Shown here in pieces: positions 16,004 through 25,147 of a DNA stretch of 44,099 bases (position 1 is the first letter of the stretch; each line of letters starts with the position of its first letter). Source of the DNA: GCA-003244245 sp964250265 (GTDB taxonomy: Bacteria; Actinomycetota; Actinomycetes; Mycobacteriales; Pseudonocardiaceae). Position numbers and translations under genes: made by a program. The notes beneath the pieces were generated by a model, which searched no databases, was not told the DNA's origin, and worked only from the letters and a program-made list of their open reading frames with translations. Location: the NCBI GenBank assembly GCA_964250265.1, contig CAXUFG010000013.1:1-44099 (forward strand), read 5' to 3'.

Positions 16004-17601
16004 TCATTGCCTCGGATCCACCCGATGGTGGTGGAGCAAGATCTTGTGCAGCGTCCGGTCCCCGCAGTGGCCGCCTGTCATGAGGGAGGCCGAGTGCACC
16101 AGGCCGGCAAGCCGATCCGGCACGTGGTGCAGGAACACGTCGTGGCGTGCTCCGATGCGCGCCACAGGGAGGGCGAAGACTAGGCACAGCAGGAGGGCTG
16201 CAAGCGCCGCGAGGACGAGTGCGACGGTCGTGTAGGCCGCAAGATAGTGCCCGGTGTCGGCAGGTTCGGTACCGAGGCTGCCGAAGAACACCATCCCCAC
16301 CAGGGCGATGCCCAGTGTCTGGCCCAGTTGGAACGCGGTCGTGAGAACGCCAGCAGCCGAGCCCGCGTCCTCGTGCCGGATCCCGGCAAGCACCGATCCG
16401 ATTAGTGGTGACATCCCGAGCCCTTGACCGGCTCCGACCAGCATGAGCGCCGGTGCGAGCGTCCACACACCGATCGAGTCGCCTGCTACCTCCACGGTCC
16501 ATGCCAGACCGAGCATCCCAGCGCCAAGCAGTGCATAGCCGAGCGCGAGAACGGACCTGCCCATCCGTTCGACAAGCCGTGGGACCAGCAGTGATGCGAG
16601 GAAAAAGGTCACGCCGAGCGGCGTGAAAGCCACACCGGCCTCCATCGGGCTGAAACCGAGGCCGGACTGTAGCGTCACCGACGTATAGAGTGCGATGCCC
16701 AGTGCCGCGATGAAAAAGACAACGCCTATCACCGTACCGACAGTGAAGGCGCGCTGGGCAAACAATGCCAGGTTGAGGAGTGGCACATCTGTCCTGGCGG
16801 CAGCCCGCCGCTCCAACCATACGAACAGGGCGAGCGCCGGGCCGGACAGCACGAGCATCACAACCAGCCAGGTAGGCCAGCCGGCGTCGCGGCCGCTGAC
16901 CAGTGGATAGACCAGCATCGTGAGGGCGGCGGCGAGCACCATCGTTCCGCGGTAGTCCAGAGTGCCGCTTGACGAGGAGGGCACGGCACTCATGAACAGC
17001 CCGCACGCGACCAGTGCGATCAGCCCAAGCACTGCGAGTACGAGCATGGCAGGGCGCCAGCCAAGACCGGCGATGTCCAGCTCGATGAGAGCGCCGCCGA
17101 GCAGTTGGCCGAACACCAGCGCACCGCCCACGGTGGCGCCGAAGGCGCCGAGTGCGGCTCCTCTTTCGCGGCCGTCGAAGGTGTCCTCGATGGTCGAGAG
17201 GATCTGGGGATAGATCAAGGCCGCGCCGGCTCCCTGCAGGACGCGAGCCCCTATCAATACCCCAACGGTCGGCGCAAGCCCCCCGGCGAACACGGCACCG
17301 GTGAACAGCCCGAGACCAGCCATCATCACCTTCTTGCGTCCGAGCATGTCTCCGAGGCGACCGCCGGTGATGAGTAAGGCAGCGTAGACGAGAGCGTAGG
17401 AGGCGATCACGATGCCGATCTCGCCCGCGTCCGCGTCCAACGACCGGCGCATCGACGGCACCGCCAGGTTGACGATCGAGACTCCCCCGATGACAAGGAA
17501 GGGCCGGTCAGCACTACACCGAGCACTAGCCACCGTCGGGGATCCTCGGTCTGTTCGCGACGCGGGGCCTGGGCCGCCTGATCCGTGCCCTCAAAAACCA
17601 C
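16004..17601 (-). pseudogene. DHA2-type MFS exporter with N-terminal frameshift
   Basis: An EmrB/QacA-type drug:H+ antiporter with about 14 transmembrane helices. Motif A is GGRLGDMLGRKKVMMAG, and ARVLQGAGAALIYPQ and AFGATVGGALVFGQLLGG follow as expected. From 17533 the frame reads ...RPFLVIGGVSIVNLAVPS, which is the second half of helix 1. The first half, PRRWLVLGVVLTG, is encoded in the other frame from GTG 17601. The two join at about 17498-17506 if one base is restored, giving the family-typical LVLGVVLTG-x-FLVIGGVSIVNLAVPS. As written, only an N-truncated protein from GTG 17533 could be made. It is either a sequencing error or a recently inactivated exporter. It lies convergent with the ferritin-like gene. 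Confidence 0.8.
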
Positions 17602-17787
17602 GACAATATTCTTACTGACGATATCGGGATTCGTTCTGAGCAGTCCCCGCCGGTGCCCAGTCTGAGTAGCCTTCGCTATTACTCGGATGCACTTCCGGCC
17701 CGTGCGTTGAGTCAGGCGGTGCTAGACTGGCTCAACATTAAGAGCACATGCGTACGCCGGGAATCCGTCCACGGAACAGGTTCTGAT

Positions 17788-19140
17788 GTGGTCACCAGTG
17801 CCGCTCCCCGCCCCGCCCGAGACCATTGCCTGGCACTATCCAGAACCATCGACGCCCCCCTTGGCATGGGTCGCTACGGGCGCATGTTCCCGGGTTTAGC
17901 GCCCCTCGTTATCGACGAAGGGCTGCTGCTCGCGTTAGGCCGGGTCGGCGGGGCCTGCGATGGATCGGCATGTTCGCGCGGCGAGTCCCGGAGTGTCGCG
18001 GCCGGGTGGCCGGTATTTGGTCAGTACCTCGCCCATGACATCACGGCCGACCGCTCCCCGGTCACCCACCACGACGACGAGGAAATGCTTCGTAATGTGC
18101 GGAGCGCGCGGCTGGATCTGGAGTGCCTCTACGGCGAGGGCCCGGCCGCTTGCCCATACCTATTCAGCAGGAGCGACCCGGCGAAGCTGCTCGAAGGCGC
18201 TGATGATCTACCCCGCAACCACGAGGGCGTGGCGTTGTGCGCCGATGCCCGCCAAGACGTGCACGTCCTTATCTCACAAATGCATCTCGGGATGATCCGA
18301 GCACACAACCGGGTCGTGGACAGGCTCCGGGCCGACGGTGTGCCGGAGGTCGAACTCTATGAGGCTGCCCGTCAATCCCTGACCTGGCATTACCAGTGGG
18401 TGGTGGTCCATGATTTCCTGCCCGTCACCATCGGTGTCGGCCGCACCAACCGCCTCTTGACGACGGGCTCACGGGTGACCTGGGCAGCGGACGGCACTGA
18501 GCCGGTTTGTGTACCCCTAGAGTTCGCCGATGCGGCCTACCGGTATGGGCACAGCCAGATCCGCGAGCATTACCAGGTCCGCGTCGGCGGACCCCAACTG
18601 CTCCTGTTCCCGGACCTACTCGGCTTCCGCCCCGTGCCCTCAGACCGGATGGTGGATTGGCGGTTGCTGCTGCCCTGCGGCGACGAGTTGCTCGTGCAGC
18701 GGTCCAGCCGGATCGACGGCACCTTGCCAGCCTCGCTGATCCGGTTGCCAACCGCACTGACTGGCAACCTCGTCGAGTCCGGCCACGCCTCACTCGCCTC
18801 GCGCGACCTGCTGCGTGGCACCGCTACCGCGCTCCCCTCTGGTGAGGCTGTGGCCCGGGAGCTGGACGAGAGCCCTCTCGGGCGCGACGAACTGGGTCTC
18901 ATCGCGCAGGGGTGGACCGGCGAGACGCCGCTGTGGTTCTACGTGCTTAAGGAAGCCGAGGTGCGCGAGGACGGCGAGCGACTCGGCCCAGTAGGCGCGT
19001 TCATCGTGGGCGAGACCCTTATCCACATCATCGATGCCGACCCGCGGTCTTATCGCACCGTTGACCCGTCCTGGAAGCCAACTCTTCCCGGGCGTATCTC
19101 GGACCGGTTCACACTCGCCGATCTTCTCGTGCCTTTCTGA
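17788..19140 (+). CDS. Animal-type haem peroxidase family protein
   Basis: A 450-residue member of the animal haem peroxidase superfamily (PF03098). The distal histidine lies in WPVFGQYLAHDITADRSP, where the Asp that esterifies haem in mammalian enzymes (DHD) is Ala. LPRNHEGVALCADARQDVHV and QMHLGMIRAHNRVVDRL follow the family pattern, and the proximal histidine is in AAYRYGHSQIREHYQVR. These enzymes use peroxide to oxidise halides or organic substrates. No signal peptide is visible, so it is probably cytosolic. The start is uncertain: GTG 17788 has GGAACAGG upstream, but the frame is open from 17653. Two TTA codons (17896 and 17935) are unusual for this GC content. It heads a plus-strand run with the DJ-1 and SDR genes. 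Confidence 0.87.
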   Translation: MVTSAAPRPARDHCLALSRTIDAPLGMGRYGRMFPGLAPLVIDEGLLLALGRVGGACDGSACSRGESRSVAAGWPVFGQYLAHDITADRSPVTHHDDEEMLRNVRSARLDLECLYGEGPAACPYLFSRSDPAKLLEGADDLPRNHEGVALCADARQDVHVLISQMHLGMIRAHNRVVDRLRADGVPEVELYEAARQSLTWHYQWVVVHDFLPVTIGVGRTNRLLTTGSRVTWAADGTEPVCVPLEFADAAYRYGHSQIREHYQVRVGGPQLLLFPDLLGFRPVPSDRMVDWRLLLPCGDELLVQRSSRIDGTLPASLIRLPTALTGNLVESGHASLASRDLLRGTATALPSGEAVARELDESPLGRDELGLIAQGWTGETPLWFYVLKEAEVREDGERLGPVGAFIVGETLIHIIDADPRSYRTVDPSWKPTLPGRISDRFTLADLLVPF

Positions 19141-19166
19141 ACCCCTACTGTCAGTACGGAGTGACT

Positions 19167-19889
19167 GTGACACCAACCTTCGCAATCCTGATCGTGCTCA
19201 CCAGTCACGGCGCGCTGGGTGACACCGGGAAGCCGACAGGCTTCTACCTTGCCGAGGCAGCTCATCCGTGGAGGCTCTTCCGGAAGGCGGGTTACCGCAT
19301 TGACTTGACCTCACCCAGGGGCGGGCGCCCACCGATGGACGGTGAGGACTTATCGGACCCGGTACAGCAGGAGTTCCTGCACGACCCCGAGATGCGTGCA
19401 AAACTTGACCACACGCCCACACCGGACCGGCTCGACCCCGCGCTCTACGACGCGATTTTGTTCGCGGGCGGCCACGGCACAATGTGGGATTTTCCGGACA
19501 ACGCAGAATTAGCCCGGCTCGCCATCGGAGTCTACGAACGCGGGGGTATTATCGCCGCGCTCTGTCACGGCCCCGCCGCGCTGGTGAATATCATGCTGCC
19601 CGACGGCAGTGCACTGGTCGCCGACCGGGCGGTCGCAGCGTTCACCAATGCCGAGGAGGCCGCGGCTGGCCTGTCCGACATTGTTCCCTTCGCGCTGCAG
19701 ACTGCGCTGGAGCGCCGCGGCGCCCGGCATAGCGGCTCGGAGAATTTCACCCCGCACGTCGTCGTCGATGGCCGTCTGATCACCGGGCAGAATCCGGCTT
19801 CTGCCACCAGCACTGCCCAGGCCGTGCTGAGTGCACTACGGATCTCGTGGCCCGACGACGTGTCCACACCTACGTCGACGGATTCATGA
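19167..19889 (+). CDS. DJ-1/PfpI family protein (Hsp31-like)
   Basis: A 240-residue class I glutamine-amidotransferase-like protein. The nucleophile elbow is IAALCHGPAAL (Cys near residue 136), preceded by YDAILFAGGHGTMWDFPDN with the usual Gly-rich turn. The closest known type is the Hsp31/YajL-like group, reported as glyoxalase III, deglycase or chaperone; related enzymes hydrate isonitriles. The second GTG (19167) is preferred over 19161 because CGGAG (19157-19161) overlaps the earlier one. It contains a TTA codon at 19350. Its stop overlaps the SDR start (ATGA), so both are coupled. Confidence 0.9.
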   Translation: MTPTFAILIVLTSHGALGDTGKPTGFYLAEAAHPWRLFRKAGYRIDLTSPRGGRPPMDGEDLSDPVQQEFLHDPEMRAKLDHTPTPDRLDPALYDAILFAGGHGTMWDFPDNAELARLAIGVYERGGIIAALCHGPAALVNIMLPDGSALVADRAVAAFTNAEEAAAGLSDIVPFALQTALERRGARHSGSENFTPHVVVDGRLITGQNPASATSTAQAVLSALRISWPDDVSTPTSTDS

Positions 19890-20596
19890 CAGCCCCGCAG
19901 AGCCCGGTCACGCTCATCACCGGTGGCGCGAGCGGGCTCGGTGCTGCGACCGCGCGCAGATTGCTCGCCAACAGGCATCGGGTGGCCGTGACCGGTCGCG
20001 ACAAGAGTCGACTCGACCGGTTTACTGAGGAGATGGGCGCGGGCGAGATGTTGTTGACGCTGCCCGGTGATGCCGCCGACGAGACCGCGGTGGACAGGGC
20101 CGTTACCGCGGTGCTCGACCGCTACGGGCGTCTGGACATGGTGGTGGCCAACGCCGGGTTCAACACTTTCGACTCGCTAGTTGACGGGAATGCCGATCAC
20201 TGGCGGGACATGTTGCTCACCAACGTGCTGGGGCCGGCGTTGCTCGTGAAGGCCGCCCTGCCAGCGCTGCGGGACAGCCATGGCCGCATCGTGCTTATCG
20301 GTAGCGAAGCTGGAGTCGTGAATCGGCCGGGTAACATGTACTCGGTGACCAAGTGGGCAGTCACTGCGTTCGCCGAGAATACCCGGCTGCTGGTGACCCC
20401 GGAGGGTATCGGCGTCACCATGATCGCGCCCGGACCGGTAAATACACCATTTTATGCTGGGCGCGACGGTGGGATACCGGGCGGTCCGATTCTCACCCCC
20501 GAGCATATCGCCGACGCAATCGCCTGGGTGTTCGATAGGGCCGCCGGGGTAGACGTCAACACTATCGTCGTGCGCCCGACTGGCCGCGCCGGCTGA
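19886..20596 (+). CDS. Short-chain dehydrogenase/reductase
   Basis: A classical SDR of 236 residues. The Rossmann motif is TLITGGASGLGAATARR (about residues 9-25), followed by NAGF near 90, the catalytic Ser in IVLIGSEAG near 138 and YSVTK (Tyr/Lys near 151/155). An Arg in AVTGRDKSR after the second strand favours NADP. It reduces or oxidises a carbonyl/alcohol of unknown identity. The ATG overlaps the DJ-1 stop by four bases. Confidence 0.93.
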   Translation: MTAPQSPVTLITGGASGLGAATARRLLANRHRVAVTGRDKSRLDRFTEEMGAGEMLLTLPGDAADETAVDRAVTAVLDRYGRLDMVVANAGFNTFDSLVDGNADHWRDMLLTNVLGPALLVKAALPALRDSHGRIVLIGSEAGVVNRPGNMYSVTKWAVTAFAENTRLLVTPEGIGVTMIAPGPVNTPFYAGRDGGIPGGPILTPEHIADAIAWVFDRAAGVDVNTIVVRPTGRAG

Positions 20597-20851
20597 TATG
20601 GGATTAGTAACCTTCTGACCACTGAGCGGCACCTACAGCCATCTATAGGCGTGTATTAGGCATCGGCTTGCGAAATCGATCCTGAGGTCAGAACGGCAGT
20701 ACCTCCGCCGAATGTCGTAGTATCTAGGTAGCGGTCGCTTCAGAGACATCGTAAATGCACACCTGCTACTCACGTGGGATGGTGCAGCCGGGCCTACCGT
20801 AGCGGTACAACGTGCTTCACATTCGACGACGACGAGAGGGCGGGAAATTCA
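20597..20851. other. Intergenic stretch, probable promoter region
   Basis: 255 bases between the SDR and second DJ-1 genes. No gene is seen. It holds an inverted copy of the TGAGTAGC element (GCTACTCA at 20765-20772), about 80 bases before the next start, so a new promoter here is likely. Confidence 0.4.
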
Positions 20852-21562
20852 ATGCCTGACATTACAACGATCGGAGTGCTGGCGTACCATCGGTGCAGCG
20901 AGTCGGACACGATCATTCCGTGGGAAATCCTCACCGGGGTCGCCTTGCATCTAGACGCGCAGTACGGCCGGAAACTTGAGGTGAAGCTTGTCGCACTCGA
21001 GCAGGGTCCGGTGGAGATGCAGATGGGTGCGCGCGTGGAGCCGCAGGCCGTGCTCCGTGACGGTGACCTCTACGACATGCTCTACGTCCCCGGCGGTAAC
21101 GGGTCCGGTGTCGCCACGAAGAACCAGCGTGTTCTGGATGTGATCAAGAACCACTTCGACAACGAGCGTTTCATCGCCGCGAACTGTGTCGGGGTTGGGA
21201 TCCTCCAGCGTGCCGGTGTGCTCGGCAAGACGCCCGTCACCTGCAGCCCGCCTATCTCCAGGCGGCTCAAGGAGGAGGGTGCAAACGTGATCGAGCCGCG
21301 GACGATGTGGCTCGGCTCACCCGACAACAGGATGTGGACGACCGCCGGGGCGAGCTCGATCAATGCTGGCACGGTCGCGATGGTGGCTTATCTGTTCGGC
21401 GAGGACGTGGGGCGCGAGATGTCGATGTGGTTCGACACGCTCGGTGCGGTCGGTAACGAGCTGTTCAACCTCAAGGGCCACGAGTATTACTTCTATCCCG
21501 AAGCCGAGGCCGCTCTGCAGGACGCCACGGCAGACACCTTGCTGCCGCCGCTTGCCTCCTGA
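20852..21562 (+). CDS. DJ-1/PfpI family protein (isonitrile hydratase-like)
   Basis: A 236-residue DJ-1/PfpI protein. YDMLYVPGGNGSGVATKNQRV gives the Gly-rich turn, and the nucleophile elbow is FIAANCVGVGILQRAGVL (Cys near residue 110), followed by CSPPISRRLKEEGANV and the TTAGASSINAGTVAMVAYLFGED segment that ends this subfamily. The layout resembles isonitrile hydratase (InhA) and AraC-associated PfpI domains rather than Hsp31. The ATG at 20852 gives the natural start (MPDITTIGVLAYHRC). It differs clearly from the DJ-1 gene at 19167, so this is not a simple duplication. Confidence 0.88.
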   Translation: MPDITTIGVLAYHRCSESDTIIPWEILTGVALHLDAQYGRKLEVKLVALEQGPVEMQMGARVEPQAVLRDGDLYDMLYVPGGNGSGVATKNQRVLDVIKNHFDNERFIAANCVGVGILQRAGVLGKTPVTCSPPISRRLKEEGANVIEPRTMWLGSPDNRMWTTAGASSINAGTVAMVAYLFGEDVGREMSMWFDTLGAVGNELFNLKGHEYYFYPEAEAALQDATADTLLPPLAS

Positions 21563-21656
21563 CTCAAGTTCCGATATCGGGCAGTCCGGGTCGGATTCCT
21601 CGTTTAGACGAGCTGGCCCGGGTCTGTTGCGTGCTACGACCTCGCCAGGGGGGACC

Positions 21657-21947
21657 GTGATCACCTGCACGACAGTTCTGCACGTTGCCGAGCGGCACCG
21701 GGAGGCTTTTGAACGGCTGCTCATGGCCTTGGGTGAGAAGGTTCGTTTCAATGAGCCGGGGACGACGGATTTTCAGCTCGTCCGGTCACGGGCCACGCCG
21801 CTAACCTATCTCGTCATTGAGCTATATCCCGACCAGGCTGCGCTTATCGCGCACTCGCAGACTGACTACTTGCAACAGGCGGTGCTCGAGTTGCTCCCCT
21901 ACTTGACGCTACCGCCGCAGCTCGACTCTTTTGAACCGGTCGGCTGA
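21657..21947 (+). CDS. Antibiotic biosynthesis monooxygenase (ABM) domain protein
   Basis: A 96-residue ferredoxin-like alpha/beta protein of the ABM/quinol monooxygenase type: TCTTVLHVAERHREAFERLL, NEPGTTDFQLVRSRATPLTYLVIELYPDQAALIAHSQTDYL. It starts at GTG behind a GGGGGGA stretch. ABM proteins oxidise anthrones and other electron-rich aromatics without cofactor or metal, or serve as haem-degrading or signal-quenching enzymes. The closest role cannot be fixed from sequence. It shares the plus strand with the DJ-1 gene before it and the VOC gene after it. Confidence 0.82.
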   Translation: MITCTTVLHVAERHREAFERLLMALGEKVRFNEPGTTDFQLVRSRATPLTYLVIELYPDQAALIAHSQTDYLQQAVLELLPYLTLPPQLDSFEPVG

Positions 21948-21976
21948 AACCTCCGATTATCAGGAAGGAGGCGGTT

Positions 21977-22453
21977 ATGCCCACTGAGATCTATTTCCAC
22001 ATTGGTGTCGTCGTGCCGGACCTCGCCAGCGCGATGGCCGAGTTCGCGAGGGTCCTCGGCCTGACGTTTGCCGACCCGGGCCGCAACCGCGTGCCGTGGC
22101 TAGCGGACCCCGACCCGCACCCCGAAGACGTGCACGTGACGTACTCTATGGACGGTCCGCCGTACTATGAGCTGATCGAGGCCTATGGCGACGGAATCTT
22201 CGCGGCAGGCGAAGAGGGCAGGATCCACCACCTCGGCCTGTGGGAACCGGATATGGATTGTCGGATGCGGACACTTGCCGCACAAGGGATCGGCCTCGAC
22301 GCCATCGCGCGGTCGCAGGCCGGTGCAGTCCCTGACTGGATCATCACCCGGTCTGATGTCCTGGGTATTCGTATCGAGTACGTCAACGCGTTGCACCGGC
22401 CCGGTATCGAGCGCTGGGTGCAGACTGGAACCTTCGGTGGACTGCAGGGCTGA
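21977..22453 (+). CDS. VOC (glyoxalase/dioxygenase) family protein
   Basis: A 158-residue vicinal-oxygen-chelate protein with two beta-alpha-beta-beta-beta modules. Likely metal ligands are His in YFHIGVVVPDL (residue 7), Glu in YYELIEAY (about 66), His in RIHHLGLW (about 82) and Glu in RIEYVN (about 135). An excellent GGAAGGAGG precedes the ATG. VOC enzymes include glyoxalase I, epimerases and extradiol dioxygenases; the substrate is unknown. It is the last plus-strand gene before the convergent operon. Confidence 0.88.
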   Translation: MPTEIYFHIGVVVPDLASAMAEFARVLGLTFADPGRNRVPWLADPDPHPEDVHVTYSMDGPPYYELIEAYGDGIFAAGEEGRIHHLGLWEPDMDCRMRTLAAQGIGLDAIARSQAGAVPDWIITRSDVLGIRIEYVNALHRPGIERWVQTGTFGGLQG

Positions 22454-22475
22454 GCAACTGTAACCGGCAGTGGAT

Positions 22476-23684
22476 TCAGTCGTCGTAGGTCACGTAGCTG
22501 CGGATTAGCGTGATCTCGAAGGCGACCTGTGCGGCCAGCACGGCTAGCAGCAACGTCTGCACCGCGATCGCGGGGAGCCCGTGGGGCACCGCAGCAAAGG
22601 CCAGTACCGCCGTGCCGAGGCCAAGGCGCGACCACGCCCGCCGGTCGCCGCGTGGTGCGGTAGCCATGTAGTGGATGAATCCTGCACCCAGCAGGAAGGC
22701 CGCCACGCCGCCGCAGAGGGTCCACATTGCCCCGGCGTTAAGAGAGCCGTGCCCGAGACTGGATCTCAGGGCGAGCAGCGTCGCCCCTCCGCTCGCCGTG
22801 ATCCCCGCGAAGATGAGCAGGTGACCGTAGAGGTAGGCCTGGCCGGTGAGCCGCCACTGGCGTAGGGGACGGTGGTCGAAACAGTCGAAGTACAGCCACC
22901 ACTGCGCAGCGGCGATGAGGAGTCCGCAGGCCCAGATCATTCCCGCCCGTAGCGTCGGTTCGCTCCCCACGATCCCGAGCGCGCCGAGCGCAATAGATTC
23001 GCCGAGCACGATGATCGTGAATAGGCCGAACCGTTCGGGGATGTGCGAAAGGTGAAAAGGTAGTGAAGCAATCACCCGGGTGAAGACGAGCGGGGGCAAC
23101 AGCTCGATGACCATGCCGACGCCCCATATCCAGAACCGGCCTGGTGGTTCGGCGAGCAGTGAGCCGAGCCACACTCCAGCGCCGCACGTGAACGCGGCAA
23201 GATACCGGCGAGTCAACGGACGCGCCTCGGGCACATGCCAGTGCGCTCGAGCATAAAGCAGGATCAACAAGCCCCGCACCGCGACGTAGCTCAGGACAAA
23301 CAAGACCGACCCGTGCTCCGAGAATGCGTCAGGGACCGCCGCGGCCAGCCCAACCACGGCCAGCATCGCCGCTATCACGGTGAGCCGGTGGGTCGCATCA
23401 TCGCCGTCGAACCGGTCCGCATAGAAGGTGTATCCAACCCATGCCCACCAGACCGGGACGAACAGCGCCACGTAGCGGAGGCCGGCCGGAGTTGGGTCGT
23501 CCACGAGCACCGCCGCGAGCTCGGTGACGGCCACGACGAACACCACGTCGAAGAAGAGTTCAAGTGCTGAGGCGTGCCTGGCTTCCGGGGGTGCGCCCGC
23601 GACGTTGCGCAGGCGCGGAGGCCCGTCGCGACGGTGCAGCAGCTTGGTGCACCGCCACCGGGTCCCTCCCTCAGCCCGCGTCAC
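22476..23684 (-). CDS. Low temperature requirement protein A (LtrA) family, copy 1
   Basis: A 402-residue polytopic membrane protein. Diagnostic parts are ALELFFDVVFVVAVTEL near residue 40, VPVWWAWVGYTFYADRF near 75, and ERFGLFTIIVLGESI near 220, which define LtrA proteins. About 10-12 transmembrane helices are visible. The family was named from a Listeria cold-growth mutant and has no defined biochemical activity. It is the last gene of the minus-strand operon and its start overlaps the DJ-1-SnoaL stop by 14 bases. A second LtrA gene lies at 31287, so two are linked to this cluster. Confidence 0.9.
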   Translation of the reverse strand: MTRAEGGTRWRCTKLLHRRDGPPRLRNVAGAPPEARHASALELFFDVVFVVAVTELAAVLVDDPTPAGLRYVALFVPVWWAWVGYTFYADRFDGDDATHRLTVIAAMLAVVGLAAAVPDAFSEHGSVLFVLSYVAVRGLLILLYARAHWHVPEARPLTRRYLAAFTCGAGVWLGSLLAEPPGRFWIWGVGMVIELLPPLVFTRVIASLPFHLSHIPERFGLFTIIVLGESIALGALGIVGSEPTLRAGMIWACGLLIAAAQWWLYFDCFDHRPLRQWRLTGQAYLYGHLLIFAGITASGGATLLALRSSLGHGSLNAGAMWTLCGGVAAFLLGAGFIHYMATAPRGDRRAWSRLGLGTAVLAFAAVPHGLPAIAVQTLLLAVLAAQVAFEITLIRSYVTYDD

Positions 23685-24735
23685 GTCGTACGTGGTCGGC
23701 GTCGGAGTAGCCCTTGATCAGGATAATCCGGCCGTCGGCCGATATGGTGAAGACGTCGATGCCGTCGATGCAGACCGAGCGCTCGGCGCTGTGCTGGGTG
23801 ATCCGAAAGACGAGGGCACCCTGGTTTCCGGAGATGACTAGATCACGGATCTCGAAGTCAATCTTATCGATCTGGGTGTAGAGCCCATCCCAGAACGCGG
23901 CTAACGCTTCCTTGCCGACGCGCGGCAGCGAACCAACCGGGTCTACCTGGGTCACTCCATCGGTGAGTGTATCGAGAAACATCGTCCTGTCCCGCCGATT
24001 GAAACTCTCGACATAGGACTGCACTGCTCCGCGGATCTGCTCGCTAGTGGGCATAGCCTGCTCCTGTCTGGATGGGTTCCATTGATGATCGGCCTGCACA
24101 TTGTCGTCCACACCCGAGGCGGTGTCCTCGATTTCCCATACGAATCGAGCCATGAAGTTGTCAGTGACGTCCGGGTGCTTCGCCGTGATAAGGTCGCCGT
24201 CGACCACGATCTCTGCCGTCGCTGCTCCGTCGTAGACGACGTCACCGCCAGCGTTCTCGACGTCGCACACAATGTTGTGCGCGCAGGTGATATGTCGCCC
24301 GCGGATGAGGTCGGGATCGGCGCAGAGCAGCCAAAGAGAATGGCAGATTGTGCCGATCTTTACACCGGGAATACCCATCGCGCGGCGCAGGAACTCCACC
24401 GCGGGGGCGGCATTGCGGCGGCCCTTGCCGACCGCTACCTCGTAGCGTAGCCGGTCCATCGCGTAGGCGCCGATGAGAATGATGCCCCGGTAATCTGCAG
24501 GATTGGCGTCCTTGACCTCGGTCGTGACTGTCACCTGCTCTTCGACGATCCCATTATCGGGATTGCCGCCGAATGTCAGCTGCGGCTGACCCCACAGGTG
24601 GGTCAAGTATTCCAAGTCATACCCGCGGCTCGGGAAGTACTCGTTGAACCGGCGAAACTCCGTCTGGTCGAAGTGGTCCTCGATGAGTACGCCAATCTTC
24701 CCCCTCCCGGCATCTCGCATATCGGGATCCATCAC
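23671..24735 (-). CDS. DJ-1/PfpI domain fused to SnoaL-like domain
   Basis: A 354-residue two-domain protein. Residues 1-220 are DJ-1/PfpI: IGVLIEDHFDQTEF, RGIILIGAYAMDRLRY, and a nucleophile elbow VKIGTICHSLWLLC with Cys near 136. Residues 228-354 (MPTSEQIRGAVQSYVESFNR, then SLPRVGKEALAAFWDGLYTQ and VFTISADGRIILIKGY) form a SnoaL/NTF2-like alpha+beta barrel. The ATG at 24735 overlaps the upstream SnoaL stop by four bases (ATGA). A ribosome-site-like AGGAG lies before the internal ATG at 24054, exactly where the SnoaL domain begins, so the second domain may also be made separately. SnoaL folds act as cyclases, isomerases or hydrolases of small molecules. I know of no characterised protein with this fusion. 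Confidence 0.85.
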   Translation of the reverse strand: MMDPDMRDAGRGKIGVLIEDHFDQTEFRRFNEYFPSRGYDLEYLTHLWGQPQLTFGGNPDNGIVEEQVTVTTEVKDANPADYRGIILIGAYAMDRLRYEVAVGKGRRNAAPAVEFLRRAMGIPGVKIGTICHSLWLLCADPDLIRGRHITCAHNIVCDVENAGGDVVYDGAATAEIVVDGDLITAKHPDVTDNFMARFVWEIEDTASGVDDNVQADHQWNPSRQEQAMPTSEQIRGAVQSYVESFNRRDRTMFLDTLTDGVTQVDPVGSLPRVGKEALAAFWDGLYTQIDKIDFEIRDLVISGNQGALVFRITQHSAERSVCIDGIDVFTISADGRIILIKGYSDADHVRRDAG

Positions 24736-25145
24736 GCGAGTCCAATCGGCTTGTAGAGCGATCCAGAATCGAAGAAGGCCTGTACGTCCTTGATTCGGTT
24801 GTTCTTGATGCGGAACAGGTTCATGCCACAGACGATGATCGACGCACCGGTCGGCGCGGCGCCCATGAACTCGCCGTGGTGTGTGCCCGTTATGGTGAAC
24901 GCTGCAGCGACTTTGTCGCCCTCCTCGACGATGTCCCCGACGGTGAACACCCGATCGGGGAAGCCAAGGTACCAAGTCTTTGCGAACTGCTTGTACTCAT
25001 CAATCCCATGGATCGCTTGCGGCGAGATCGGATTCCGGAATGTGACGTCGTCGCACATGATCTCGTCGGCGACCTCGAGCTGACCCGGTGCCGTCAAGAA
25101 CTTCTCGTAGTATTGCCGGACCAGCTGCGCACCCTCTCCCGACAT
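24732..25145 (-). CDS. SnoaL-like polyketide cyclase-fold protein
   Basis: A 137-residue SnoaL/NTF2-like protein: MSGEGAQLVRQYYEKFLTAP, then DVTFRNPISPQAIHGIDEYKQF, GFPDRVFTVGDIVEEGDKV and GTHHGEFMGAAPTG, with the typical ester-cyclase ordering of strands. Founding members close rings in aromatic polyketides by aldol condensation, but many relatives act on other small molecules. The start at 25145 sits 2 bases after the GMC stop. A longer in-frame start at 25169 would overlap the GMC gene and is less likely. It is coupled to the DJ-1-SnoaL gene downstream. Confidence 0.9.
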   Translation of the reverse strand: MSGEGAQLVRQYYEKFLTAPGQLEVADEIMCDDVTFRNPISPQAIHGIDEYKQFAKTWYLGFPDRVFTVGDIVEEGDKVAAAFTITGTHHGEFMGAAPTGASIIVCGMNLFRIKNNRIKDVQAFFDSGSLYKPIGLA

Positions 25146-25147
25146 GG

